Shown in pieces: positions 1-9,351 of a stretch of DNA of 64,000 nt. This DNA is from Ohtaekwangia sp035628875 (lineage in GTDB: Bacteria; Bacteroidota; Bacteroidia; Cytophagales; Cyclobacteriaceae): the NCBI GenBank assembly GCA_035628875.1, contig DASPIZ010000151.1:1-64000 (forward strand), read 5' to 3'. The position numbers and the translations under genes are program-made. Each line of letters begins with the position of its first letter. Within the stretch, counting starts at the first letter, position 1. The notes under the pieces were generated by a model. The model was not told the DNA's origin, searched no databases, and saw only the letters and a list, made by a program, of their open reading frames with translations.

Positions 1-557
1 GATAATAAATTTTTTTCACTAAAGCGTGCTGTGAGAACACAGTTGCCATTGGGAGACATGGTGATTTGATCAACCTGACATCTATTGCCCCCTGCGGATC
101 CTGTTAACCAGAGCGGAACCCCATCAGCTGTTAATTTGACTAAAAAGACGTTACCGTTTTCTGTTCCATGAAAGCTCGAACAGCCAAAGGAGATGGATGT
201 GGCGAAATTACCCGCAACGATAAAATTATCGTCCTGGGCTATCTCGATACGGTAAGCCTGGGCCCACTTACCCGCGGTTGGACTTATCGCCCAAACAAGA
301 GAATAGCGCTTATCAAATTTTGCAATAAATACTCCCGATCCGCCTGGGGGAAGAGAAAATGTGTTCGGTCCTAACGTGAAGTCTCCTTCGGAGAAATTTC
401 CAACTATATAAGTATTGCCGAATCTATCATAAGCAGCGTCATTGATAGATACGTTCTTATAATAAAAAAGCTTTTCCCATTCGCCGCATTGAGAAAAACC
501 ACTGTGCGATGCCCCTAAAAAAACAAGCACTAGAATAAGCCGACAACGTGTTGACAC
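1..557 (-). CDS. Secreted beta-propeller-like protein, 3' part cut off by the window edge
   Basis: An open frame runs on the minus strand from a GTG at 557 to the window edge, about 185 residues. An in-frame TAA lies five codons upstream, so this GTG is the first possible start in the frame. The N-terminus is a good signal peptide (basic MSTRCR, then a hydrophobic LILVLVFLGA stretch, cleavage near GFSQ). After it come repeats such as AAYDRFGNTYIVGNF, FIAKFDKRYSLVWA, DDNFIVAGNFA and FLVKLTADGVPLWL. That style (YD..GN.Y..G.F, ..KFD..G...W) is typical of SBBP/delta-60-type beta-propeller proteins, which Bacteroidota often export by the type IX system. The C-terminus, where a sorting domain would be, is outside the window. 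Confidence 0.66.
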   Translation of the reverse strand, partial: MSTRCRLILVLVFLGASHSGFSQCGEWEKLFYYKNVSINDAAYDRFGNTYIVGNFSEGDFTLGPNTFSLPPGGSGVFIAKFDKRYSLVWAISPTAGKWAQAYRIEIAQDDNFIVAGNFATSISFGCSSFHGTENGNVFLVKLTADGVPLWLTGSAGGNRCQVDQITMSPNGNCVLTARFSEKNLL

Positions 558-734
558 AAAATCACTAAAAGGTTAAGATTGGTTGCAAAGATAGAGTAAG
601 GTGTTGAAATGAAAAAATTAGATCTTCCCTGAATTGCCAGTAAGTACATTACTATTATAGATCTAAACCAACGTAAGAAATGTCGGAACGTCACTAGCGC
701 GTGCAACAGATGTAACATTTAACACATTTCTAGA

Positions 735-765
735 TTAAATGCTACTTTCAGTCTGTCTAGATTTG
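735..765 (+). promoter_or_regulatory. Putative Bacteroidota-type promoter, weak -33
   Basis: TAGATTTG at 758-765 matches the -7 consensus TAnnTTTG and lies 21 nt before the ATG at 787. At the expected -33 position (735-738) there is only TTAA, so the upstream half is poor. Confidence 0.35.
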
Positions 766-786
766 AACGCAATTTAATTTCCTGAA

Positions 787-2094
787 ATGAAAAAACGTAT
801 AATAATGTTGATCACATTGATCTGTACTTTTTGCTTCCTCCTTCCTGCCCAGGAAAAGAAGCTATCCATTCCTGTAACCAATACGACAGATCCGAACTCA
901 ACTTTTGTTCAGTTTCCCGATCTGATTATGACCCCTTCAAATGTTGTGGTATTCAACGAGTATTCACGTGAGACTTCTCATTTGTATTACTATAAAGACT
1001 ATCGCTTCGTATGGAAAGCAACGGCGGAAAAAGAGTACTCTAAGAAACGGATTGTTTTAGGGCACAATCTAGGTGTATATGATTTTCGCCCTAATGCCTT
1101 GGTAGCAAGTAATAGTGGCTCATGGGTGTATCACATTGAACTCAATCCGGAAAGCATTGATAAAAAAAATCAGTATGTCACACAATTTAACCAGGATGGC
1201 GTTTCTAAAAAAAATACAATTGAGGCCCGCAGTGAATTCGGGAAGCAAGTGCAAACCATTTTTTGCGATGATCAATATCTTTATTACCTCGCGACCGAAA
1301 ATGGTAATGAACTCAGTAAATCAAAAAAGGCAGCGGAAAAATTAATTCTCAATCGATTTAACGCAAAGGATTTTTCTTACAAGAAAATAGTATTGGATTT
1401 GCCGGAAATAGAGGAAGGAAGTAATTCTGTTTTTTGGAGCTTCCTCGGGCAAACCGATGCAGAAAAATTTCTAGTTTCAAAAAATATTGATTACAGGAAG
1501 GAAAAATACACACTTACGATAGCCGGATTTAATTCAGAAGGAAAAGTGACTCGCACGTTTACAATCGAGCCAAAGTTGGATGAGACCTTCATTAGACGAG
1601 CCAATGCGATTAAGTCGCCAATCAGCAATTTTTACCAGGTAGCAGAGCTCGATTATCATAAAGAAAAAGCAAACGATACATTTGACAAAGTGGAACATGA
1701 TGAAGGTTCATTTTCAAATATTATTTTCGATCCAAGCGCTCAAAGTTTTTATGTTTTTGGATTGTCGGGCCCAAAACCATATCAGAAAGTTGGCCCTATT
1801 AACGATGGTTTTTACGTCATTCGATATGATCTTACCGGAGCCAGGACGTGGCTATTGCAACAACCCGTGCCAACTGCTCTAAAGGAGAAGGGAACTTTCC
1901 GCGTTCACAATACGCCGGGTTACAGGAATGTGTATCTTCAAATCATGCCTGATAAACGAGTCGTATTTCATATTCAGATAAAGAAGGATCGTTATAGCTG
2001 GCCCATTTCCAACGACGGAAAGGCAGGTACACACACCGTCAATGATGACACAAGAGATGTAGGGTATCCTTACGAATTTGTCTTAACGAATTAG
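787..2094 (+). CDS. Secreted protein of unknown function
   Basis: A 435-residue protein with a clear signal peptide (MKKR followed by IIMLITLICTFCFLLPA, probable cleavage before QEKK at about residue 22). I do not recognise a family. The mature part is rich in aromatic and beta-strand patterns (LYYYKDYRFVWKA, YVFGLSGPKPYQKVGP, GFYVIRYDLTGARTW), suggesting an all-beta, possibly propeller-like, envelope protein. It is monocistronic: the upstream gene diverges and the downstream GH43 gene converges. A TAnnTTTG element sits just upstream. No lipobox and no visible C-terminal sorting domain. The coding call is firm because length, signal peptide and composition agree; function is unknown. Confidence 0.8.
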   Translation: MKKRIIMLITLICTFCFLLPAQEKKLSIPVTNTTDPNSTFVQFPDLIMTPSNVVVFNEYSRETSHLYYYKDYRFVWKATAEKEYSKKRIVLGHNLGVYDFRPNALVASNSGSWVYHIELNPESIDKKNQYVTQFNQDGVSKKNTIEARSEFGKQVQTIFCDDQYLYYLATENGNELSKSKKAAEKLILNRFNAKDFSYKKIVLDLPEIEEGSNSVFWSFLGQTDAEKFLVSKNIDYRKEKYTLTIAGFNSEGKVTRTFTIEPKLDETFIRRANAIKSPISNFYQVAELDYHKEKANDTFDKVEHDEGSFSNIIFDPSAQSFYVFGLSGPKPYQKVGPINDGFYVIRYDLTGARTWLLQQPVPTALKEKGTFRVHNTPGYRNVYLQIMPDKRVVFHIQIKKDRYSWPISNDGKAGTHTVNDDTRDVGYPYEFVLTN

Positions 2095-2179
2095 TCATTG
2101 AAAAATTAAGCTGTTTTGATGTTGTAAAATGGCCATAAAGCTATTTCAATTTACTCGCCTTTTGGTCCAACCATACCTT

Positions 2180-3091
2180 TCATTCGTTAAAAACACCTTC
2201 CGTAGTCATTACGATTCTTTTCATTGTACCATCATCATTATAAAACAATCGATCAACACATATCGATCTTCGGTGACTACCGCCATTTTTTAATGCGCCA
2301 TTGTGATACAAGAAATATGAATTGCCTTTAAAATCAATAATACACGGCCTGTTGGTTTTACAGTTTCCAGCAATCTCATTTAAAATGCCCTTAAATTCCC
2401 ATGGGCCATGAATACTCTTGCTCATCGCATAGGCCACCTTCTCCGGCATTCCATAACCATAAGATAAGTAGTACCAATCATTTCTTTTGTGAAGGTGCGT
2501 TCCCTCTTCAAAATCCGGCAACGCAACTTCTTTAATTTCGCTGGCGATACTTATTAAGTCATCTCCTAATTTAGCATAGAAACATTTTTGATTTCCCCAG
2601 AAGATATATGCTTCACCGTTGTCGTCAATCAAAACAGAAGGATCTAAATTAGCTTTCATATTGTCGGTGGACGGCAACATGTCTTTCGTTATTAACGCTT
2701 TGTTTATTGGATCCTTAAATCCGTCTGTAGGTTTGTCGGATACCGCCACACCGATAGCTGTACCGTGAGCCGCTTTATGATTGACAGAAACATACCAATA
2801 AAACCGATCATTTCTTTCAATTATTTTAGTTGCGTAAGCACCGCCAGATGACCACTCGAAATCGATCGCTTTCAGTGGAGAAGGATATTCTTTCCAGTTT
2901 AATAAATCTTTTGAAGAAAAGCATAGCCAATCATGCATTACATAATCTTCCGTCCCTACAGGTGCTTCATCATGTCCCGTATATAGATAAACGCTGTCTT
3001 CGTAAACAACCGCTGTAGGATCAGATGTGAATTTGTTTTGTATAATAGGATTTCCTGACTTTTGCATTGTGTAATTTTTAGGGTGTACCAT
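2180..3091 (-). CDS. Glycoside hydrolase family 43 protein
   Basis: A 303-residue five-bladed propeller enzyme of the GH43 type, a family that contains arabinofuranosidases, xylosidases and arabinanases. Expected acidic positions are present: D24 in SDPTAVV (general base), D150 in NLDPSVLID (pKa modulator) and E196 in FEEGTHLHKR (general acid). It is only the catalytic domain, with no accessory module. No signal peptide is visible from the ATG at 3091, and the frame upstream is open for 15 codons without an ATG, GTG or TTG. It is therefore either cytoplasmic or has lost its leader. It lies downstream of the SusC-SusD operon on the same strand, but a strong terminator separates them, so it needs its own promoter. 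Exact substrate cannot be read from sequence. Confidence 0.88.
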   Translation of the reverse strand: MVHPKNYTMQKSGNPIIQNKFTSDPTAVVYEDSVYLYTGHDEAPVGTEDYVMHDWLCFSSKDLLNWKEYPSPLKAIDFEWSSGGAYATKIIERNDRFYWYVSVNHKAAHGTAIGVAVSDKPTDGFKDPINKALITKDMLPSTDNMKANLDPSVLIDDNGEAYIFWGNQKCFYAKLGDDLISIASEIKEVALPDFEEGTHLHKRNDWYYLSYGYGMPEKVAYAMSKSIHGPWEFKGILNEIAGNCKTNRPCIIDFKGNSYFLYHNGALKNGGSHRRSICVDRLFYNDDGTMKRIVMTTEGVFNE

Positions 3092-3205
3092 TTGCAGTGT
3101 GGCATGGGCTACTTCAACGAATTTAAATGGTACGACCTAAACCAAAAAATATTTAGATCACATCGTTTAGCAAAAGTTATCTTTTATGTTAGACATAATA
3201 ATGGT

Positions 3206-3249
3206 TAAAAAAACAAAAGCCGCCCTCAGAAAGAGCGGCGGCTTTTGTT
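3206..3249 (-). terminator. Rho-independent terminator of the SusC-SusD operon
   Basis: A perfect 13-bp GC-rich inverted repeat (3212-3224 against 3237-3249, 12-nt loop) lies 20 bp after the SusD stop. On the minus strand it is followed by seven T residues. Confidence 0.88.
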
Positions 3250-3268
3250 AGAATCGTATTATATAAAA

Positions 3269-5209
3269 TTAATAACCAGGATTTTGTTCAGCTTCTTTTT
3301 CATCGGCTGTCAAGGCGCGTCCATTCTTCTGGATGATATCCAGGTGGGTTTGTGGTATTGGCCGAAGGTTATGCCTCTCAGTAATATTAGGTTCTGCCAT
3401 TTTATTGAAAGCTTTGGCACGCTCTACCAATGTGAGCGTACGAGAGAGATCTTCCCAACGATAAAATTCACCCATGAGCTCTCTGGAACGTTCATTCAAT
3501 AAAAAATCTAAAGCACGCTTATATTCATCGCCTGCATGACCAAGTTCGTCAATAACCCGCTGGTCTTCTTCGGGGAGGTCCGCATAATCAAAACTTGTGA
3601 TGGTCAAATCCGTGGCATCTGTAGTTTCAGGAATTTCATTCGATTCATAATAAGAATTACGATCGTAGAAGGAGTTTGGAGGGGGCCCCTGGTAGGCAGC
3701 TCCACCGTCTGTGTAGGCTGCACGGTCTTCTCCCGCTTTATAGGCACCTCTGGCACGCACAGGATTAATGTAATCGTTAATTGCTTTGCTGTACTCACCC
3801 TGCCGAATACAAATTTCAGCGGCCGTTAAATAGGTATCGGCAAGGCGAGCTAAGATGCCATCTCTGTTACCTGGTACATCTGCAGTACCTGCACGCGAAC
3901 CATCAAGATATTTATTTAAAGATGGAAAACGATTGGCATTTGCATCAAGATCCAGGTAGCGTTGTCCTCCAACGTACGTAGCAAGTAAGTTCGGCACAAC
4001 TTTTCCTGTGATCGGATCAACCACGGTTAATAGATCGTCTGAAGTATTGAATCGATCATCATCGGGATCGTTTATGATATACATAGCCCCTAAGTCACCA
4101 TGTGCATAAATGCCTTTTGGCGCATTGATTGCATATTTTGTTTTAAAACTTTTCCAAAAACGCGAGTCGTTCACGCGATCATAGACTTCAATTGCGTAAT
4201 AATTAGTATGAAGTCTCTGGTATTCCCGTCCGCCCGCAATATCCCGCGTAAGTCCACCGCCTGGAAAATTCAAATATTGTGAAAGAAAAAATAAGTGTTG
4301 TTGATTGCCCATTCTACCTCGCGTTGATATATCGGCCGTGAATTGTGCAGACAGGATTATCTCATTAAGATTTTCGCTTGGACCATCTATGCCTGTATAG
4401 TTCCACAGGTCGGCAAAGTTAGGCGCCAATTGCCTGTTGGCAATTACTTCATCAGCAAACTCCAATCCTTTAGTGAGATCAGCCGTCTTGGTTGTACTAT
4501 TCCAGCTATCATTAATCTCACTGGCTCTGAATAAATATGCTTTAGCAAGAAAATGTGCTGCAGCATCTTTTGTTATTTTTCCGGGCGCCGAAGGTGTAGC
4601 CGGTAAAAGGTTATAGGCTTCTGTAAAGTCTGCAATAACCTGTTCCATGACTTCCTGTACAGAGTTGCGGGAAAACTCACGCTGAGGTGTTGTATTCGGG
4701 GTCAGCTTTAATGGAACACCTCCGTATTGCCGCACAAGCTTTTGGTAGTTAAAGGCACGAAGAAAATGGCCTTCTCCCAATATAGTATTTCTTTCTTCAC
4801 CCTCCGGCAAGCCAGCGGAAGCATTTTCAATTAACAGATTAGCGGATCCTATGCCGATATACATGTTATCCCACAACGCTTGCGGCATAACAGTATTCGA
4901 ATTCACAGCCGTAATCATTGGACTAAAGTTCCCATCATAGCTGTTCCACATCTGATTCGAACCATCACCACCTGTACGAAACTCGTCTGTGCCGTAGTTG
5001 GTATAAGTATAGGCCCATTCTCCGGCGAAATGATATCGGAGGTTGTAATAGATACCTACAGCAAGTTCGCGAATACCCTGTGGCGTCTTGAGATACTCAG
5101 TATCTCGTTGCGTTGTCAATTCTTCATTGAGAAAATCGGAGCAGGCATTCATAACAGACATGCATCCTGCCAGCGCCAATATCCTTAAAAGTGATTTATT
5201 GTATTTCAT
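3269..5209 (-). CDS. SusD/RagB family glycan-binding lipoprotein
   Basis: A 646-residue surface lipoprotein that covers the SusC channel and captures oligosaccharide. It has a lipoprotein signal with C23 in VMNACSDF. The SusD N-terminal pattern follows (FLNEELTTQRDTEYLKTPQGIRELAVGIY), then TPR-like helices (AAAHFLAKAYLFRASEI, RLADTYLTAAEICIRQGEYSKAI) and the usual C-terminal ERSRELMGEFYRWEDL ending near NPGY. It lies 32 bp after the SusC gene and the two surely form one transcript, closed by the hairpin at 3206-3249. The protein is somewhat longer than typical SusD (about 550), mainly through inserts around residues 360-420 and 500-560. Ligand not predictable from sequence alone. Confidence 0.95.
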   Translation of the reverse strand: MKYNKSLLRILALAGCMSVMNACSDFLNEELTTQRDTEYLKTPQGIRELAVGIYYNLRYHFAGEWAYTYTNYGTDEFRTGGDGSNQMWNSYDGNFSPMITAVNSNTVMPQALWDNMYIGIGSANLLIENASAGLPEGEERNTILGEGHFLRAFNYQKLVRQYGGVPLKLTPNTTPQREFSRNSVQEVMEQVIADFTEAYNLLPATPSAPGKITKDAAAHFLAKAYLFRASEINDSWNSTTKTADLTKGLEFADEVIANRQLAPNFADLWNYTGIDGPSENLNEIILSAQFTADISTRGRMGNQQHLFFLSQYLNFPGGGLTRDIAGGREYQRLHTNYYAIEVYDRVNDSRFWKSFKTKYAINAPKGIYAHGDLGAMYIINDPDDDRFNTSDDLLTVVDPITGKVVPNLLATYVGGQRYLDLDANANRFPSLNKYLDGSRAGTADVPGNRDGILARLADTYLTAAEICIRQGEYSKAINDYINPVRARGAYKAGEDRAAYTDGGAAYQGPPPNSFYDRNSYYESNEIPETTDATDLTITSFDYADLPEEDQRVIDELGHAGDEYKRALDFLLNERSRELMGEFYRWEDLSRTLTLVERAKAFNKMAEPNITERHNLRPIPQTHLDIIQKNGRALTADEKEAEQNPGY

Positions 5210-5241
5210 ATTCTTCTTAAGTTAATTATACGGAACGATCA

Positions 5242-8200
5242 TTAAAACTGGGCATCAAGCCCAAACACAAAACCACGGTTCCATGTTGAAAGACCTGTAT
5301 CCATATCCAGGAAATCTACTTTCGAGTACAGCATACCCGGATTTCTGGCCTGAACGTATAGCCTTAGGCTATTGATCTTTAGTTTTTCGATAACCGATTC
5401 AGGTAATCTATATCCCAGATTGATGTTCCTGATTTTCAGAAATGATCCACTGCGATAGCCCAGTATATTAAAGAAGGGATCACCACCTGCTACGTCATAG
5501 ATAGGTTTCTGGTACTCAGCGTTCTTATTATTTTCGTTGTAGTAATCTATGTCACGTTGCGTATAGCGTCCACCCTGGAATTCACCGCCTGTATTAACGG
5601 TGTAGTCGAAACGACCATAAACAAAGACAGAAAGGTCGAAGTTTTTATACCGAAACATATTGTTTAAGCCCAAGGTCCAGCGAGGTTGTGTATGACCTAT
5701 TACAACGCGATCGCGAGCATCAATTATTTTATCACCGTTTTGGTCAACTGGTCTTGACATACCCGCGCTGAAATTGCGGTCATTTGCGTTGAATAACGCC
5801 ATCTCATCCGCGTCGCCTTCCTGCCACAGCCCATCTGAATCAAAACCATAAACAACACCCAGTGACTCGCCAATGAACCAGAGATTTCCAATGTCATCGG
5901 ATTTTCCATTAGCCAAAGAAACAATCTCATTCTTTTGCCATGCTGCATTCAAGGAAGTTTCCCACGTAAAATCACCTGTTTTTACGTTAACACTATTGAG
6001 TGTAATATCAATACCGTTGTTTTTCGTTTCGCCGATATTGGCATAGGTAGTTGTATAGCTGTTTATAGGAGAAATTGACATTTCCTGTAACAAATCCGTT
6101 GTACGCGAGGTGTAGACATCAACGGTGCCTGTAAGTCTGCTGTTTAACACCGAGAAATCAATACCAAAGTTATATTGCGTGGTTCGCTCCCACGACAGAG
6201 CATGGTTTGCCATAATCGCGTCTGCGCTAATCTGAAATTCAGAAGGTGCATACCCCTGTGCGATTGTACCTCCGTAAGGATAAAACATAGAATGGATACC
6301 TCCTTTAGTCATATAGGGTCGAATCGCCGCATTACCCGTGGTTCCTACACCCACTCTCACCTTTAACTGGTCCAACCAGGTTGTGTTTTGCATCCAATCC
6401 TCCTCCGTTACACGCCACGCTAAAGCCGCTGACGGAAAGAACGACCATTTATTGCCATCCGCAAGTTGCGAGGCACCGTCCCAACGCCCGGATAAGGTGA
6501 GTAAATATTTATCAGATAACCCATAGGTTATTCTACCCATATACGACAACAACTGTTGCTCTTCCAGGTTAGAACTATATCCTCGCAAACTTTCAAGGGG
6601 TATTGCACCCAGTGCATTCCATTTTTGTTTTGTATAGGGAACATCCGTTCCATTTATATTAGACCAATTTCTATTCCGTGAGGAAGAAGTTTGCAGTAAT
6701 GTCCCCCCTATTTTGTGTTTACCAATTGTTTTATCGTAGTAAATCAAATTATCGAGTGTCCATGAGAAATCAGTTTCGTTTGTTAATGATGCATAGCTTG
6801 GATTACCTACTCGGACCACCGATTTTTCATCAATAAAAATTCCATTCTGGTATTGTCTGAAATCCGGACCGAAGTTCACACGATATCTTAGTCCTGGTAA
6901 AATATTAACCTGAGCGTAAAAACTACCCAGCGCACGTATTGTGGTTCGTTGGTTCTCTGAAAGTTTCCATTCATCTACAATTGTTCTCACATAGTCGTCA
7001 CCTCCAGGCGATTGAATTCTTTCACCGTTATCATCGTAAGGAACGGCGTATGGAAAAACTCCCCTGGCTCCTGCATAGATGCTATTCGGGCCAGAAACCT
7101 GACCACCTGTAGTGGACTGACCATATTGTTGAACACCATACGAAGCATTAATACTTACACCCATTTCAAACCATTCCTTAGGAGTTAAATCAACGCTAAG
7201 TTTTGTTGAATATCTTTTAAATGATTGTCCTTTCATGGTGCCCTCGTTATCCAGGTAACCAAAAGAACCAAAAGCCCTTACTTTATCATTTCCGCCACTC
7301 GCACTGATGGTGTGATTTTGGGTAACAGCGGTTTGTGTCACCATACCCAACCAGTCCGTGGTTTTTACTTTGGACCCGTCCCAGTTACCACCTTCCCAGC
7401 CCTTCATAATATTTGCCCACGCAAAAGGATCATTTGCCCCAAGGAAAATAGCAAAATCATTGTCTTGTGTTGGCTCGTCTCCCCTTGGATAGTTATTAGG
7501 ATCTCTGTAGTAATAAGACCACCGTCTCCAGGTAATGTATTCATCTGCATCCATCATGGGGCTTAAATCCTGAATATTTTCTACTGTAAGGGAACCTGAA
7601 TAGTTCATCGTCATCTGGCCAGCCTTACCTCTTTTGGTGGTGACCAGAATTACACCATTCGCACCACGCGAACCATAGATAGCAGTGGCGGAAGCATCTT
7701 TCAATACGTCTATGGATTCAATATCCAGCGTATTAAGATTTTCAATTCCTCCCGACATTAGCGGTATGCCATCGACTACATACAACGGATCGCTCGTAGC
7801 CAATAGTGAACGTGTTCCTCTAATCCGGACCTGACCAAGTTCCCCAGGACGCTCATTAGAAGTGATATCCACACCAGCAGCCTTCCCTTGCAATGCCTCC
7901 AACGCATTGGCTACTGGACGGGCTCTTAGCTCCTCACTACCCACACTCACGATGGAGCCTGTCACATCACTCTTCTTCACGGTGCCGTAACCAACTACCA
8001 CCACTTCCGAGAGTTGTTGGATATCAGCCTCCATGCCCACATCGATTGTTGTTCTGCCCCCAACGACTACCTCCGTCGGAGTATAACCGATAAAGGTGAA
8101 CACAAGTGTAGCATTTTGAGGTACGCTGATCGCATAATTTCCATCAGAATCAGTGACGGTACCATTCGTTGTGCCTTTCACCAAAACGTTGACACCTGGT

Positions 8201-8340
8201 AGCGAACTGTTGTCATCGGCTGAAGTGACTTTACCGCTCACTTGTAGTTCCTGAGCCCACCCTGCCGTGGCGTGCAGGAGGACTATCAACATAACAGCGA
8301 TTAGCCGGTTTACATTAAATCGTAAAAATTCATTTTTCAT
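5242..8340 (-). CDS. SusC/RagA family TonB-dependent outer-membrane transporter
   Basis: A 1032-residue TonB-linked receptor that imports glycan fragments with the SusD lipoprotein encoded next. Order of parts: signal peptide ending HATAGWAQ (about residue 29), a carboxypeptidase-regulatory-like (CarboxypepD_reg) domain (VSGKVTSADDNSSLPGVNV..., about 33-110), a TonB-box-like LSEVVVVGYG, the plug with the SusC signature (VRIRGTRS, PLYVVDGIP, DIESIDVLKDASATAIYG, ANGVILVTTKRGK), then the 22-strand barrel ending FGLDAQF. First gene of a SusC-SusD operon. No anti-sigma/sigma pair or hybrid sensor is adjacent, so its regulator is not identified here. The GH43, CE15 and GH2 genes nearby on the same strand suggest a hemicellulose or pectin-type substrate (inference). 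Confidence 0.96.
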   Translation of the reverse strand: MKNEFLRFNVNRLIAVMLIVLLHATAGWAQELQVSGKVTSADDNSSLPGVNVLVKGTTNGTVTDSDGNYAISVPQNATLVFTFIGYTPTEVVVGGRTTIDVGMEADIQQLSEVVVVGYGTVKKSDVTGSIVSVGSEELRARPVANALEALQGKAAGVDITSNERPGELGQVRIRGTRSLLATSDPLYVVDGIPLMSGGIENLNTLDIESIDVLKDASATAIYGSRGANGVILVTTKRGKAGQMTMNYSGSLTVENIQDLSPMMDADEYITWRRWSYYYRDPNNYPRGDEPTQDNDFAIFLGANDPFAWANIMKGWEGGNWDGSKVKTTDWLGMVTQTAVTQNHTISASGGNDKVRAFGSFGYLDNEGTMKGQSFKRYSTKLSVDLTPKEWFEMGVSINASYGVQQYGQSTTGGQVSGPNSIYAGARGVFPYAVPYDDNGERIQSPGGDDYVRTIVDEWKLSENQRTTIRALGSFYAQVNILPGLRYRVNFGPDFRQYQNGIFIDEKSVVRVGNPSYASLTNETDFSWTLDNLIYYDKTIGKHKIGGTLLQTSSSRNRNWSNINGTDVPYTKQKWNALGAIPLESLRGYSSNLEEQQLLSYMGRITYGLSDKYLLTLSGRWDGASQLADGNKWSFFPSAALAWRVTEEDWMQNTTWLDQLKVRVGVGTTGNAAIRPYMTKGGIHSMFYPYGGTIAQGYAPSEFQISADAIMANHALSWERTTQYNFGIDFSVLNSRLTGTVDVYTSRTTDLLQEMSISPINSYTTTYANIGETKNNGIDITLNSVNVKTGDFTWETSLNAAWQKNEIVSLANGKSDDIGNLWFIGESLGVVYGFDSDGLWQEGDADEMALFNANDRNFSAGMSRPVDQNGDKIIDARDRVVIGHTQPRWTLGLNNMFRYKNFDLSVFVYGRFDYTVNTGGEFQGGRYTQRDIDYYNENNKNAEYQKPIYDVAGGDPFFNILGYRSGSFLKIRNINLGYRLPESVIEKLKINSLRLYVQARNPGMLYSKVDFLDMDTGLSTWNRGFVFGLDAQF

Positions 8341-8794
8341 TTAGCTTAGTTTTGAGTTTAAAATGGACGCGCTTAGCTGTCTTTCCCAGGTTGTTTTTTC
8401 GCATCTGGAAAGAATACGTTAGCTAATTTACCTTCATGATTAGAAAGTGGTGTCCTGAGGTATCCCGTTTGTGCTAACGATTCCGTCAGGATAGCCTTGT
8501 GACGGTCAAAATATAGATTTTAAAAAAGCCGATCTCGAGGGTTGTGGCTTCGGTTGAGATTGCAATCAGAAACCAAATGCAGGCTGAGGCGATAGACCTG
8601 ATTTTTTTACAACTAAATCTTCATTTCATTCAAACGAAATAACATACACTTAATTATCTATCAATAAACAGACAGATAAGGTGCGTGTACTTCCTTTTAA
8701 TCAAGCCCGTATGTAGAAACTTACGTCGTTTAGAGATTATGAATGAAAGATGAGCCGGTCTAATAAGAGACGCGAATTTTTGTCTTATTAAAAT
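8341..8794. other. Intergenic gap upstream of SusC
   Basis: I see no gene, RNA or clear repeat. It must hold the SusC promoter, but no TAnnTTTG element at good spacing is evident on the minus strand; the nearest look-alike is a TATATTTTG sequence around 8510. Confidence 0.4.
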
Positions 8795-9303
8795 TTACTT
8801 TCTATTAACGAACCAAACTATATCACTTAAATCATCTGTAATTAAAGGTTGCCTTGTTTTGTTATTGCTACTGCGACAGGACGCCCAAACACTTCTCCTT
8901 TTTCAGCATAAGAAATAAACCAGTAATAAATTCTTCGGCGAGGGCCTGACAACTACCATTTTCGAAAGGAACAAACGCGGTTCGATAGCCAGAAAACTCA
9001 GACCTGTTCCATGATCTGTTGGGCTATAAGCGCTCCGTTGTGATATTTGCCGGGTAACATTTCCTGATCGTAAAACACCAAACCCATGGAGGAACTGTGC
9101 GCGTCAAGTTGCAGGTCAGGGACCAATGCCGTTTCAACAAGCGCTGGTTTTGGATCCTCCTGCTTGATCCTGAGATCAAGTTGCTACCGAAGTATGGAGA
9201 AGGCCATCCGTGAAATCCACCCTCTTCACTTGTGTAAGATAGTCGGGAACAAGATTGTTGCCGAGCTCGTCGCGTTCGTTTACAAGCCATGGCACCAACC
9301 ATG
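8795..9303 (-). pseudogene. Decayed PQQ-dependent sorbosone/glucose dehydrogenase, 3' fragment
   Basis: Read on the minus strand across several frames, this stretch gives the C-terminal third of a sorbosone/aldose-sugar dehydrogenase (six-bladed propeller, PQQ enzyme). In order the fragments are VNERDELGNNLVPDYL, FHGWPSPYFGSNL, ETALVPDLQLDAHSSSMGLV, LPGKYHNGALIAQ, SWNRSEFSGYRTAFVPF, EVFGRPVAVAITKQGNL and ITDDLSDIVWFVNRK, ending at a TAA (8795-8797). Each fragment aligns in order to the family pattern I know, but they lie in different frames, needing at least five frameshifts. The 5' two thirds are gone; the next gene ends only 49 bp upstream. No intact copy is in the window. Multiple sequencing indels are an alternative, but the missing 5' end argues for true decay. 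Confidence 0.85.
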
Positions 9304-9351
9304 GCTTTTTGCTTTACCGGATAAAGGTCAATTAAACGGTGGACGTAAAGT

